Positions 23,564-37,088 of a stretch of 64,000 bases of DNA are shown here, in pieces. A model generated the notes under the pieces. It had not been told where the DNA came from, did not search any database, and saw only the letters and a list, made by a program, of their open reading frames with translations. Numbering within the stretch: the stretch's first letter is position 1; each line of letters opens with the position of its first letter. Origin of the DNA: Pholis gunnellus (lineage: Eukaryota; Chordata; Actinopteri; Perciformes; Pholidae); assembly GCA_910591455.2 (NCBI GenBank), contig OU342822.1, forward strand, positions 10,893,016 through 10,957,015, written 5' to 3'. A program made the translations under genes and the position numbers.

Positions 23564-26500
23564 CTACATGAGGCCGTTCGTGGGGCCACCGATGGGACCC
23601 AGTTCAGATCCGCTCTTCATGTAGTACTTCTCCAGCTTGGCCAGAATGTGCTTCCCGTAGGTGTATTTACGCAGAGTGGCAATGTGAGGACGGATCTGAG
23701 AAGGGAGAGACGGCAAAGGTCAGCAGATTCAGAGTAGAGCTGAAAGGATTTGTTTTACGAATCAATTAGCTGATAAACAACAACGTCATTAATCAATTTA
23801 AGTGATTTCTGAAGCAAAAACACTCAAGATTCACTGATTCCAGGTTAGAAAATGTTATGCTTCACGATAGCATATTCAATGTTTTTACGTTTTCTTACGA
23901 TTTAACGAGAAACGAGTGTAAATGCGTTTCCCTTTTGATGTAAATTGCCCCGTCATTCCACATCTGCAGGCTCACACAGAGTTAGTAGATCACCAACCTT
24001 GTGCATGATGATTTTGCGCTGAGCCGGTTCTGCCATGTCGATCATTCTCTGAACAACGTAGTTGGCGTACTGGTCCTTCATCATGGTGTACAGGGCGCTG
24101 TGGGGCCCGTCTTTCTGGCAGCACACTTCGTCTATCAGCAGGGCCCTCTCTGCACGCGAAGAGTGGATCACACACTTCTCCACGACGTTACTGAGGGACA
24201 ACAGAGAGAGGAAAGCTTCAATTACAAATTCAGAACTGAGCTGAAGGAGTCACAGCTCACAGACACGACTTTTCTGATGTCTTGTGTGGATGGAATCAAG
24301 CTTTATAGATGGCACTATTCAGCCCTTTGATGAGTCAGGGAGAGAGGCACTACCTTTTCTCAAGTGTGTCTTTCCAGTCAGCGCTTTGGATCAACATAAG
24401 CATGCCTGTCTGTACGTTAAGGGTGCACTCAGGCAAAAAAGGAGCAGCCCATAGTACAAACCAAGCACATCAACATGATCCATGGTCACTGAATGCTAGC
24501 GTTTCGTGCAGCACTGTTAAAATTATGTCTCAGTTTCATAGCATGATATTTTAGCACATTTCACAAATCAAAGCTAGATTAATCTTCCCTTAATGGTGAC
24601 AATAAAATTATTTTGGATATCGAGTTGGTGACTGCACTGTGCTTGAATCTAACCATGTAGTGGTTTGTAAATGGTTGAGGTCGACTTACCTTGCGAATTT
24701 GTGTTGACTGAGGACAAGAACCTTCCCACGAACCTCTGCCACTATCTTGCTCTTATCTTCTGGTCTGCCGTGCTCCAAAACATGCTGAATGACGTAGTTG
24801 CCGTACTGATCCTGTAGGAGACAGTGGAGGTGTGAGCGCGAGGTAAAAAGCCATTTCAAATACTGACTAACCACAAAAAAGGATCCGTGCGACACCCTTT
24901 ACTCCAACTGATGCTCATGCACTACTCTTGGGTCGTAATTGGTGTGAGATAATCATGCATCTCTACAATGATGGGTAGACGAATGAGTGACACTCTTACG
25001 TCATCACTGCGGAAGGTCAGACAAAACAGATGCTGCTGGTTGCTGAACAGGCAGACAACACAACCAATAGCATCGTTGCCCCTTCAGAAATGGGTGACAG
25101 ACAGTTATGGGTGTAAAACTCACCTGACACCACTCTGAATTTATCTTGTTAAAGTAGTAATTGGTTGGGTAGGTTATGTAACCTTCACCATTAATTTGGT
25201 AGTATTTGCCTTCAAATCCATTTCCTGTCAATCTGTTTTTAACAAGAATCTGCATTATTTTGGACTTGAGGTCTATTTAAGTACTCAAGGTGAAGTGTTT
25301 TCAGCACTACTTCTGAACACTTAAGTTGCCCAAAAGAGGTTTAAACTCTGTGGAAGCTCGTATCAAACAATTACTGTGAAATGAAGTAGCCGAAAACAGA
25401 AAAACAGATTGATCAGGAGATGCTTTAGGCTAAAGAGGGATCAGTGAAGCCTCTGTGGCATAAAGCAAGATGGGGGGGAAAAAAAGTTGAGGAAAAAGGC
25501 GGCTCAGAGGGTTAGGAGAAGGCCGGTAGTTGGAAGTTGGAGAACTATTTACAGGTTAAATTAGAGTCTTTACACAAGAAAAGACAAAAAGGGGGAAAGA
25601 GGAAGGGAGGACAGCGACATCCGCGAGAGAGAGGCAAATTGCTCTGACCTTGAACAGTGCATCGCGGGACACTGTATAATACGTTTTGGGTGTCATCTCC
25701 AATGATACGCCTTGATATTTCTAGATGGAATAAGTGAAGGGGCAGGGTGGGTGTTTAGAGAATCACATAGGTCAGATGCAATGAGAGCTAACAGTATAAA
25801 TACATTCATCCTTAACACTTAGCAGACCACAACTACACAGGAATAATGACGAGCTGAAAATATGAAATGCTCAAACATGGAGACATGCAAATACACATGA
25901 CGAGCACTTATCTCAACACTGATCCGTCACGTCTAACAAGCAAACATCTGCAAACAATGAGGGCTTAGAAATTAAAGACAGATGTGCTCACCTGGCCCAG
26001 CTGTTCAGAGTGCTGATGCAGCTCTTCCAGGATGGGCAGAGTCTGCTCCTGGGTGCAGTGCTCCAAAATCCTTTGGATAACTCTGCAGCCATAGGGGTGT
26101 GTGGAGAGCACAAACACCTGGAAAAGAAGGTGAACGCCATCATCTATGGAGCTCCGATTCCACCATGGCAACAGGTAATTACAAGGGTTTAATGGACGTG
26201 GAGATATGGATTGTGCACATCCATCTTTAATAAAGCAGCCTGAGTCAGAGAGGGATTTTATTCTGTATTGTCGATTAATTAATTATTCACAAGACTACAA
26301 TAACATTGCATTTTAAATATATTGGTTCAGCTTTAATCTGACGGGGACAAAACACAGGGGCCGACTGAAGATGAAAAATGAAATGGATGAAAAAAGGGAC
26401 AAGATTGTGAGCACCCAAAGTCACCGAAATGCTGTTAAAACCCGTTCACTATACGCCGCCGCCTGACGTTTGTTTCTTTTTCATTACATTCTTGCTTTTA

Positions 26501-29500
26501 TATTAACAATGCCATTAATAAAAGCAAACAGGATAAATTTGGATTCATATGCAGGCATTCTAAACATTTTACATTCCCATCTCCACCAAGACAAAAGGCA
26601 GATTATAAAAAGGGTTGCTTTTGATAATAAACCCACCTGTCCTTGGAAGGCATCAATAATGAACTGCAGGGCCTGAGGCTGGACACACTCGATACACTTC
26701 TGCACCACATGGTTGCCATTTTGGTCCTTGACACACTTCAACACGTGGCCATCCAGCTCACGGACAATGTCGCTCTGGAGTGAAGATAAAAGGGAACAAG
26801 GGCATCATTTTTAAACAGATGGCACCGCGTTGACTGATGAAGAAAAAAAGAAATGAAAGAAAAACAAGGTCAGCAAAAACGTCATAGAGAAGTATAATCT
26901 CACTTACAATTACCTGCTGGTCTGAGGAAATGGACTCCAGGGCTTTCTGAATGACCCTACAGCCATACATCTGCAGAGCCAGGGGAAGGACGTGTCCACG
27001 GATACGTGTTGCCAAAGCCAGCTTCTGGTCCGCGCTTCCAAACTGCAGCACACAAAACACAAACTCTACTGCACACAGGCTACACAACTCTGTAATGTTA
27101 CTAAATTCATATGCGTGTCGTTACTGAAATGACACCTAGATAAACTGTCCCAACCTCAAAGAACTTTTGGATGACATAGTTCCCAAATACATCAGTCATC
27201 AGTTGGTATGCTGCTTGCAGAATCTCTCCAAACACCATCTGCCGCTCTGCTGGAGTGGCCCTCTCTAGCTTCTGCTGGATGAATCTAGACAGAGAAGATT
27301 GAAAACAAAGAGGAGAGATTAAAAGAAATTCATCAGATGTTGGTAAACCAATGCACTCTTAGGTTTACAGTTAAAAGAAGAAAAAAAAGCATTCGTTAGC
27401 CACCTGGATCCATGCTGGTCTTGAGAGAACTCCACCATGTGGCCGGGCAGGTCACGGAGCTGCAGGTTCGGGAAGCGGTTGTTCCTAAAGTCTTCCAGTA
27501 GGCGGCTGCGTCCAGACGGCATAACATCAGAACGACTGTAGCGAGGCCGAGACGGAGGGAACAGCTGGCTGCTGGAATTGAAAAGACTGGACGTCCCCCC
27601 GGTGCTCCGGTACTTGGCCTCAGCTCCAGGCGCGGCAGAAATGTAACGCCCGCTGCCATTTGTCAGGCCACCTAGGATCAGAGAATAACCGGATACTGTT
27701 GTAGTGGTAGTGTCAGTTGCACATGATCCTTATGCATGTGAAACAGAGAACACTTGGGACGGAGGACAATTTTCTGAAAAAGAAATGTAAATCAACCATG
27801 TAAAATACATCAATCGTTGACCACTCCCATGAGTATGAGGCCTACCTAGGTGAAGGCTGGAAGAGGATCCGTGAGAGGAGGGCAGAGAAGGTGGAGGAGT
27901 AAGTGGAGAGTGACCTGGTGTGAGGCCAATGGGGCTGGGTGAAGAGTAGCCCAGGCTGTTGTAGAAGGGCTGTCCGATGGGAGTTAAACTGCTGCCGCGT
28001 TTGTATAGATCGGAACTTGCCAGCAGGGAGTCCCTGCGAGATACACTGCTACTGGTAGAGCTGGACACTGCAAGACAAACAATAGAGAACCAGTTGAGAA
28101 AAACAAGACCCTGAAAAGTGAAGTTCTGTTCACCCACATGTATCTTGTAGCCAAAGTCACTGACCAGAAGAGCCGAAGCCTCCGAGAGCAGAGCCCAGGC
28201 CGACGCCGAGGGTCCCGGCGGCACTGCTGAAGCCCAAGGAGGAGGTCTGTGGTGGCTGCGCAGCAGAGGTGTGTGAGAAAAGGGAGCTGCTCTGAGAAGT
28301 GTTGGGGACCGATCCAGAGCCGTAAAATGAGCTGGAGGGCAGGCCGCTGCTGGGTGGAGGAGCCTGCTGCTGCTGAGGCTGCTGCTGAGGTTGAGGCATT
28401 GAGCGGTATAGACCGTTGCCCGGAGGACCAGACATGTTGTTACCGGAGCCAGATGCTGACACCGCAGCTGCTGGTGGGAAGGGGGGGGGAGAGGGAGGAG
28501 AGTGGGAGGGGGAAAAAGGGGAGCTGAGGTGAGAAAGACCCTAAGTGGTACTAAGTAAGTAAGAACAGAGTGGATCCACATATTGGAAATGATACTGACT
28601 AGTGGACTAGTACTAACCAGCTTGTGCTGCTGCAGGGTTGATGAGGAGAGGGGTCTGGACTAGACGAACTGGCCCACCTAGACCAGCTCGGGCACCGGGG
28701 CCCATCACCAGGGCCCCATTCTGGTCATAGTAGGCTGCAGGGGCTAAAACCTGATAACCTGAAAAGATGAACATAAGCGGTCAGAAATGATAGATTACTA
28801 TGTACAAAACATTTCTAAAGACAACACCAAGCAGCGAAGATAAGTGCGTTTGGCTATAGGGTAGTTGTACGAGGTGGTCTACTAACCAGACATTCCTGCG
28901 TATGCCAATGCAGGGTTTGCAGCTGCTGCTGCTGCTAGAGATTCCTGCTGACTCTGTTGGCCTTGACCAGGTGTAAGAGGTCGCTGGTTGTTTCCTGCGC
29001 GCATCACCTGGAGAAGAAGATAAGGATACTGTCACACCTAGAGGCTGCATTACAAGTTCCCGAGGACGAAGTCTTTCTATATTACATTAAATATTTTCAG
29101 TTTCACTATTTTTACTTTGTGGCATTGTTATCTCATCTATGATCGATGATGCAATTGGGAAAAAAAACTGTTAAAAATTCAGTAAAATCAGGCTTATTTT
29201 CAGAGAATATTTTTCTTACGGCAGGTTTCAATACGCCTGGTCCCGCTAGTTCTCTGGCCAAGATTTACCTCAGGTTTATACAGCATCACAATCAATCTGA
29301 CCGACAGTAACCGTGTGTACTCCATAGTTCCTCTTTACCGTGCATAGCGTGTCAAAATGTAATACATCTTACATGCACTGCAAATTGACAGGAACTGCAC
29401 TTGTGTACTTCCATTTCAAGCAACAGATGTGCTTTTGAATGCACTTCAGTTAAAGTCAAGTGAGCTTGGCCGGCCCGTGGCTGTAGATTCGTAGTAAATA

Positions 29501-32500
29501 GCATTTTTATAGTTTGCTCCCCCTTTAAATGTCACTTAAACAAGACAGAACACTGAAAAATCTGTCTACTAAACCATAAGAGGGACAGCCAGCCAGCATG
29601 ACGGTATTTAAACCATGACAGTGGTCTGTACTGTAATATTTTACTCATTATATACAACTCTGTGGCAATTAACGTCATAGTTTTGTCTGTAGATGGCTGT
29701 CTTCTTCACTGTGAAATGATGTCTTGAGTGCATTCTAAAATAAACCAGACTTGCATTAGTCGGCCCATATTGGCTTTGAGTTGTGTTCATGACAGCCTTT
29801 TCACAATGAGCCTGCTTTTCGAAGGCACCTTTATGAAACATCGCAGACCAAAAGCACAACACTTCCTACCTGTTGTTGGCCTGGCCCCTGATTGGATGCT
29901 TGCTGATTAGCTGAGTGATTGGCAGCTGACGCAGCCTGTTGCTGGAAAAGGTTGGCCGGATACACACCCCAAGGAACCCCATAGTACTGTGGTGGAACCA
30001 CTGTGGGACCTGTGGAAGACAGTTAGACGTTTCATACACATCCTGTACAACTGATTAGAATAATAACTTGTATCTGAACTTGGCACAACAGCATTGTGTA
30101 TCAGAAATACATCTAAAGCTTCAACTGACAAGAACATAAAAGGGATAAAAATGTGCTGTCTGATCACCTGCAAGCGAGGCTGCTGCGGCCAGCCCAGCGG
30201 CAGTGTAGGGATCCGTACCAGGGGGGCCAGCATTAATGATGTACGGGTTTGGCACAAAGGCAGGAGCAAGGCCAGCTGGGTAATAAGAGGAACAGCAATA
30301 AAATTCATTTCTCCATATCAAATCACATTCAAATGACTATGCAACTGAAAAAAACAGGTCTCTATAGACAAAAAGTAGCGGCACACTGTACCACACCCGT
30401 AGTAAGACAAACAGCCTTATTTACCGAGATGCTGCTGCTGGGCTGCAGCCAGGGCATATTGTTGCTGCTGAGCTGCAGTCAGCTGTTGTACAGCCAGGGC
30501 ATTAGATCTCTGGAACAACTGGTGGGAGAAACAATAAAACAAATATCACAATCTGCTGAGCAAATTTGCATATAGATCTCTTGAAAGATGCGTTTTGTTT
30601 GTCAACCAACCTGCTGCTGCTGTGAGTTGTAGTCAAACAATCCCATTGGAGTCCCTGAAGAGTCCACCTGAATCTGGTTACCAGCGTAGTCAAACTGGAG
30701 GGACTCCACGCCGGCTTGTTGCTCCATGCCTCCCATGTTCTGGGCCTCCTGGCTCTGGAAGTCCTCGGGGGCCTTGTTTTGGGCGGGGTTGTGTTGCTGG
30801 AAGGCATGAGGGTGGTGCTGTCCCATCATCTCCAAACCTGATGGCCCGGGACCCATTCTCTCCACCGCCTCAGTGGGGGAAGCTTGGCGGCTCCCAGGGG
30901 TCGGACTGGGAGAGTAAAGAAGCGCATATGTCGTTTTAGGGCAAAACTTTGCCTCGGCCAAGGAGCCAAGCAACGTTAACGAGACTATAAGCCTAACATT
31001 GATATTCACTCACTTATTTCGACAATTTCAGTACGTTTAGGCTTCATTGCGATGCTCAAATTTAGCAAAACATTAGAAGACCACCTTTAAAATAGCCTTG
31101 AGCATTCTGAAATGGGGAGGATTTTCGAAAACAAGGGTTGCAGATGAAGGTTCGAAGATAAAGTTCAATCACCATATTTATAAAGCGCCAAACAAAGGGT
31201 TGCCGTTCACCTTACGTGACTGTAAAAAGAACACATACTTGAAGTCTTTGCAGTCCCTGTCCATGCCGTTAAGTAGACCTCTTCCGTTGGCTTTAGCAGG
31301 ATCATTCTCATCCCCGACCTTCATCTCTGGGCTCTTGTCCTCTTCATAGGGGGAGACTTTCTCTTGGACATCAATCTTCTCTCTCCCATCTTGGTCAACA
31401 TCTCCTCCACCCTGTATACATTAAAAAAAAAAGAAAAGCTGAGGTAAGACTACGTGCCACCCTTTAGAATAAGTGTTCGATAAGTCAAGAGACCTCACTC
31501 ACTCTTGAGTGAGTTAGAGGTGAGACAGAAGCTCAACTTACATAACCACCGTTCCTGTAGCGACCATCCATCTTGTCACCAGGAGAGGAGCTGAGGACGT
31601 ACTCCACCATGCTCACCCCCAGACCTCCACCTTCTGAGCGAGGTGATAGCACTGAATTGGCATCACCATTCCCATGGAAGCTCTGGCCTGGTCGCCGCTG
31701 CACCATGATTGGCTGAGACACTGAATGATCTGAATAAAAAGGCGTGATCAGATCCAATAATGAATTCTTCATCTTGAAGAAGGAAAAGTGAGAATACAAT
31801 GTCCAGAGGTATAGGAGCCACTCACGAGATGATCCCCATGCATTGTCCCTCCACTCCTCTCCAAGAAGCATGCCTTTCCTTCCATCCTTGGCCAGCTCAT
31901 CAGAATCCCAGAGTTTTTTTGCGGGCAGAAGCTAAACATAAAGTGTACATCTTTTGTAAGATCCTTTTGCATGTCAAAGTGCAATGGAATATTTGAAACA
32001 GGCCACGATGATCAAAAAGACCGTAGGTTATTAAAAATGTGATGTTTAGTGGTTAGGTTACAGTTTTAAAGTTTAAATATTGGTTTTCACTGTAGTGTTG
32101 GTCAGCTTAACCCTTTCTCACTTAGTCATACTTATGAACACATCCCTATGGACTTGGAGAGGCTGTAAAGACTGTAGTTTGCTCCTTCATGGAGAACACA
32201 TTATTGCATTTTTATCCCGAATAATTTCAACTACTGCAGTGCAGAGTTAGTGTAGTTACATAATGAAATAAATTCACTCACCTCTGCACTGTATATTTTA
32301 AGCCTATACACTGGGAGTTTTTCATATACATTTTGATGTATTGCTATGCTGTAATGGAAAAAAAGACTAATGTTAGGACCAAAAACCTCTTACCTCTCCC
32401 ATGCCCCTGGACTCCAAAGCAAGCGCTTGAAAGTCATAGTTCATTTCATCTGCAGCACGGACCTGAGACAAAAGAAACACAAATCTTAAAGCACTAAATG

Positions 32501-34852
32501 GACGGCCATAAAATAGAGATTAACGGACATTACATTTGTTCCACGCGCTGCAGAGCAGAACAGACTAACCTGAGCTGTTCTTTGAGTTCTGATCAGATTT
32601 ACCCAGAAAATATTTTAGTTCTGTGAAATGAATAAACTACAAAACATGGCCTCACATCATTTCAAGAGGCCCTTCAGCCCACAAAAGCTTTTTCCAACAT
32701 GAAGTATCTCAATAATCGACACAATACAACAACGTACAAACAAAAACCATCAGAAAAGAGATTAAGAAACTCCAGGGTCAACATCCATTGAAATGTGTAA
32801 ATCTACATGTATAAGCCTGATTAGCTAAATTATAATCACCAAAGTACAACTGTGTCGAGAAGTAATTTCATACATTGTATGAGTCCTTGAAGATTACAAA
32901 CAAATGAAAGATTAGAATCATAGCACTATAACATTAGATGAAGGACAAAACAGAGTTGCTGCACCCACGTTCTTTTCACCCAAGCCCCTCCGTGTGAAGA
33001 GTAGCGGTGCTGAAGACAAAACTCTGGCATGCCTGCGTCATCTCAAATGGAGAGGTTTGTCATAAAACACTAAAGGTGACATCGTACAAATATTTTAAGG
33101 AAGATTTTTTTGCATTACTGCATTTTATTGATGCAACATTATCCCCGATAGAATCTGCTGTAAAAATAAAATAACACAAAGACAAAGAAGGTTGCCCTAT
33201 AATAACCGTTCTTTTCATCAAGCTGAGCGATAACCCCAGGCCCAATCCACTGTATGTATACATGCATGTATGTATGTATGTATACATGTATGCACACACT
33301 TTTTATGTTTACATTGACCCAAGAGTGGTTGAAATGATGTTTGGGGCGGTGGCAAAAGAGCCTGGAGCCTTGTAGACCAGCTGCTATAATCAAACAACAA
33401 AGGGATCTCTATCTGCCAATATGGATCATCAATTATCTGCAATTAGCATCAGCTGCAAAACAAAAAAAACAGGGAACTGTAAAAGTTATATTTGCTTCCT
33501 TTTTTCTTGTGCCGATTCGATTTTTGATCCAATCCGAACCGTGAGTTTTATGATCCGTTGCACCACTAGTGAGGTGGGTGTGTGACTACAGATACCAGTA
33601 AGAAGATCAAGTCAATCCAAGAAGTCCAGTTTGTGTAACAAATTCATGAATCTGAAAAGACTTAAGATTTAATACTGTAAAACAGGATATTACAAGTCCG
33701 GTCGGTTATCACAGCGACAGTCACTTCCCTGCTGTGCCAGGGAGGCGTATTTTTTTCTATTTTCTTCAAGCAGCGCTATCAACATCTAACATACCTGGGT
33801 CTAAATGCGATTGCCATGGACAGATCACCAGCGTGTGCAGGGATAATGAAATACAGAGAATAGATGGACCCAGACTTCAAATGGGTTCGAAATTTTGAAG
33901 GATTTCTAAACTCTCAGGTCAGGAGGCTGAAGAAAGGAAACGAACATCTGACACACTTGCCTGGATGCTGCAGCATATCTGATATAAATTGAAATAAGTT
34001 ACTGGAGTCAACGAATTAACTGTTGGTGTGATGTCTAGTCAGTTACAGTAGAACAACCGCTGGGCATCAGAGGGACAAAAATATAGCTGTGATGACGACC
34101 ATTTCCATTTTGTTTCCTCAATGAAGTTAAATTATTTCTCCAGATTATAAACTAGATTTACAAAAAAATGCAAATGCTCCCCAACCTATATTATTGCCTC
34201 AAATGAGTCCGCGTTTTTTAATAATTACTACGAAATTAATTTGTCATTGTATTTACAGACATTTTCAGTCAAATTATTGTTTTGCTGCACAACAGCATTA
34301 TGGTCCACCAACTAAAGCCAGTGACATTTTTCATGTGCGCCAACGTTAAAACATTCCTGGAAGAATCGAGTGGAATAAATGACCTAGTGACTAACAGAGT
34401 TTTATTGTTTGGTTTGGACATGACATTTGTAGCTTTAGCCGATACAAAATGCTGCCGTCTGTCCTTCTAACCCGCATTAGATTAAATAATATTGCAGTGA
34501 CTGAAGACCTTTTTACCTGATCAACATGATTGGCATCACCAGTTGGCCAGCGGTGTTTGCTGGGTGTGCAACCTCCCAGCTGCTCTCCGGGCTGCCTCTG
34601 AAAGAAGTATCCGACTGTGGCGTCATCCTGAGATCGTCCACTCAGTGGAGGCTGCGGGGTACCTGGGGCGGTGGGGCTATTAACAACCCGGTCCATGCCC
34701 TGTAAATGTGGGACTCCAGAAGCCTGTCCAGCTCCCCCAACGTGAACTCTGACACCTACAGTCTCAGGAGCACCATTTGCATGCAGCATCCCACCTCTTG
34801 TCTCCTGCCAGGCCACGTCATTCATACCTAGGATGCTGCATGGAACGCTCAT
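23564..34852 (-). CDS. pum2: Pumilio-2 RNA-binding protein, 21 coding exons plus one cassette exon
   Basis: Cytoplasmic PUF protein that binds UGUANAUA elements in 3' UTRs and represses translation. Exons 5' to 3': 34852-34517, 32462-32394, 31931-31826, 31729-31542, 31411-31239, 30905-30611, 30518-30425, 30275-30168, 30009-29870, 29007-28887, 28758-28618, 28470-28165, 28067-27846, 27671-27404, 27284-27155, 27042-26908, 26774-26637, 26117-25992, [25720-25649], 24811-24690, 24190-23998 and 23695-23564. All phases fit: 1,180 residues, or 1,204 with the cassette. The Pumilio domain starts near residue 816. Its eight repeats show recognition triplets in SRFIQ, NYVIQ, CRVIQ, NHVVQ, CRVIQ, NYVIQ, SNVVE and NYVVQ. 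The C-terminus LGPIGGPTNG and the Gln/Ala-rich middle match PUM2 more than PUM1, and sdc1/rhob linkage agrees. The exon 1 start gives a longer N-terminus than human PUM2, whose start matches the internal Met at 32444. Confidence 0.96.
25649..25720 (-). other. pum2: Cassette exon of pum2 encoding 24 residues between PUF repeats 5 and 6
   Basis: 72 nt with acceptor CTAG and donor AAG-GTCAGA, open in the gene's frame and phase 0 at both sides. It begins KYQGVSLEM and ends SRDALFK. It sits between the exon ending EQLGQ and the exon starting DQYGNYVIQ, lengthening the loop before the repeat 6 recognition helix. I recall an equivalent 24-residue insert in some fish and amphibian Pumilio isoforms. 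Confidence 0.85.
33250..33293. repeat. (TGTA)n microsatellite
   Basis: Imperfect tetranucleotide run of TGTA/CATG units in pum2 intron 1 between coding exons 1 and 2. Confidence 0.85.
33440..33575 (-). repeat. Decayed interspersed repeat, possibly hAT-derived
   Basis: Read on the minus strand it contains TGCAACGGATCATAAAAC and CACGGTTCGGATTGGATC, segments I associate with a common fish non-autonomous DNA transposon. Boundaries and family are uncertain. Confidence 0.4.
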
Positions 34853-35440
34853 TCCACGGGAAAGCCTGCACAAAACAAAATACAAGTATTATGTTGACAA
34901 GAATATGCAGTGTTTTTACATTGGCCCTTTGTGATCTCTTGCATTGATTGACTTCTAGTCTACCAGAGCATTTGCCTGATACAAATAATTCTGATATATG
35001 GCTAAAATTACTTTTTATATCCGAATAAAGTCAATGAGGCCCCCCATTTTAACGTGACAGCTAGGGGACTGTATTCTGGTAGGCTATGGAGTCATGAAAG
35101 CTGTAAGTTACAACATGTGGCCATTATGCTAGTCTTGAGACAAACCGAAACTTTTGAACTACACGTATGCCCCCAAAAGAATACTACATGAATAACAGGT
35201 CAAACTTATTATTTTTTTGCCGGGACATATCTAATTTATCGTATTGCTGACTACACGTTATGGCTGTTCTACGGTTGACGATTGAAATGTTAGTTAGCAT
35301 GAATGTCGCCCTGAATATCCAAATGTAACGTTTATTACTAAGCTTGTTCGACATGGGAGGCATTAACGTCAACTGGGAAGTTTAATTAGGCGGTTCTCTC
35401 GTTTATAAATGAGCAATATAAGAACAAATCACTTGCATTA

Positions 35441-36300
35441 CAGGCATGATGATGGCTTGCAAGACCCAAAATGCTAACTTGGTAACGTTGTCGTTAGCTT
35501 AGTGTTAGCTGGTGGTCGTGGCTAACGCAACGCTACCATTAACGTTACTAATGATTAAAAGACGCACGCGGCTATCACATAACACTTCTGCCTTTTAGCC
35601 ACAACGAGAGCTGTCGCTGGCTTTTAAAAATAAATAACTAGCTACAACGAAATAGCCAACATTACTGGTCATTGTGGCAGACCGATGTGCAAGCCTTTCA
35701 GCAGGCTGGCTAACTAACGTAGCTAACCTAGCCAGAGAGTCCGCTGCTAATAAGCAAGCTAACTTACGGCTTTGACTGAATATTTAACGTTACGTAAATA
35801 GTGGTTCAAAAAGTCTAATGGCTAGAAGTTCGTCCCCGTGTTGCATATTGTTGCTTCATCATTCTTGTCCAATCCTTTGTTGACACTAGCAGATATTGAC
35901 CAGGTTTATTGTTTGCTAATGCTACTTAACTAGCGAGCATTAGCAACCTCCTTTGCTAACAAGCTAACGCTAAACGCAGCAGGCCTGCTCTGTTTATTAT
36001 TGGTTTGCGACGTTAGACATCAAAGTTAAATTCGTGAATTTGCCATTGCATTACAGTATGCTATTGTGCCCGTGTGTTTGACGAAAAACGTGCAATTTTC
36101 TTGACTCGAAAAACCACATTGATTGGCTTCAACCAGCCAAATAAACCCAAATGGCCAATGCAAGAGCTAGCACACGCTAATTTGCAAGTTGGTGTTGTGC
36201 GAGCTAAAACATCAACCAAACACTCAGTGGCTAAACAACATGGCCCCCCTTCAAGTCCCAAACAGAGGGGCCTTAACCGCTAAACAAAAGGGGAAACACT
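35441..36300. other. GCTAA/TTAGC-rich segment in pum2 5' intron
   Basis: I count 18 GCTAA or TTAGC pentamers in about 860 bp, where about two are expected. Many belong to GCTAACG or AACGTTA. The same bias surrounds the laptm4a promoter at 14441-14910. No coding potential. Confidence 0.6.
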
Positions 36301-36378
36301 CGCACCACGGCAGTCGCGTTTAAATCGCTTTAGAAAGCTTTTGCTTTCGATGTGAACAAAGAAAGATTATATACTTAC

Positions 36379-36480
36379 GCGTTGTCGTTTCGAGAGAGGG
36401 TCTATGCTTGTTGCACGCCGTCAACCCAATTCTATATTGTTTTGTTTCCTTGGAGAGAGCGGTGATTTAGCAAGGCTCGC
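36379..36480 (-). other. pum2: 5' non-coding exon of pum2
   Basis: A strong donor GTAAGTAT at 36378-36371 follows GACGGCGTGCAACAAGC-type sequence. The next acceptor in transcript order is TTTTGTGCAG, opening the exon at 34865 that carries the start codon 13 nt in. The upstream edge, and so the transcription start, is only a guess (about 36450-36540). The intron between (34866-36378) is rich in GCTAA/TTAGC. Confidence 0.55.
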
Positions 36481-36861
36481 TTGATAGTCAAAGCTAAGAG
36501 TTTGCCTACGCTAGTGCCCCCTCCCTGTAAATAGCGTGAACTACGTAGACATGCGTATAACAATCAATGTAAATTTGCCTCCCAACATGTTACCCTTTGT
36601 ACACCATGTGAAGGTAGTATAAATGTTACGCGTAGGTGTGTTTACCTGTCATACAACATTTTAAGAATAATAATTTCCCCTAAAAGGCGCTCATATTGCT
36701 GCTGGATATCAAGTCTTTGTGAATGAAAGATTATTGTACACTAATTTAATGTTAAAGACAAGGATGAGTATAGATTAAAACGTATTAACAGTTAAAACAA
36801 TATTTCAAACATGGGAAATAATTTAGTGACGAGAAGCCACGAGACGCCTATAATAGAAGTC

Positions 36862-37088
36862 CCATTTAAGGAGAATTACGCACAATCGTCGCGGAAAACA
36901 TCATCATGCAGTTAGATTGGGTTGATTTTGGCTGATCCTGGATCGGGTGGGTCCTCGTGGTCGATGACCCTCCTCTTCATAAGGAAACTCGATGAGATCC
37001 AATCACATCTTCCTTTTCAAACTGTGATCTCACCTCCTTATTTCCGATTGGATTGCTAAATTTAGGAAACCACCCTATGCTTTATAAA
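36862..37088 (+). promoter_or_regulatory. rhob: rhob promoter: CArG box, three CCAAT boxes, TATA box
   Basis: Seen on the plus strand: CCATTTAAGG (36862-36871), a perfect CC(A/T)6GG serum-response CArG box; inverted CCAAT (ATTGG) at 36916-36920; CCAAT at 36999-37003; inverted CCAAT at 37047-37051; TATAAA at 37083-37088. The start codon lies 162 nt after the TATA box. Mammalian RHOB is an immediate-early, stress-inducible gene whose promoter depends on an inverted CCAAT box, so this arrangement fits. Confidence 0.7.

Noticed and set aside
27730..28581. 283-codon minus-strand open frame
   Set aside because: Runs through pum2 introns and in the wrong frame over the real exons (27846-28067, 28165-28470).
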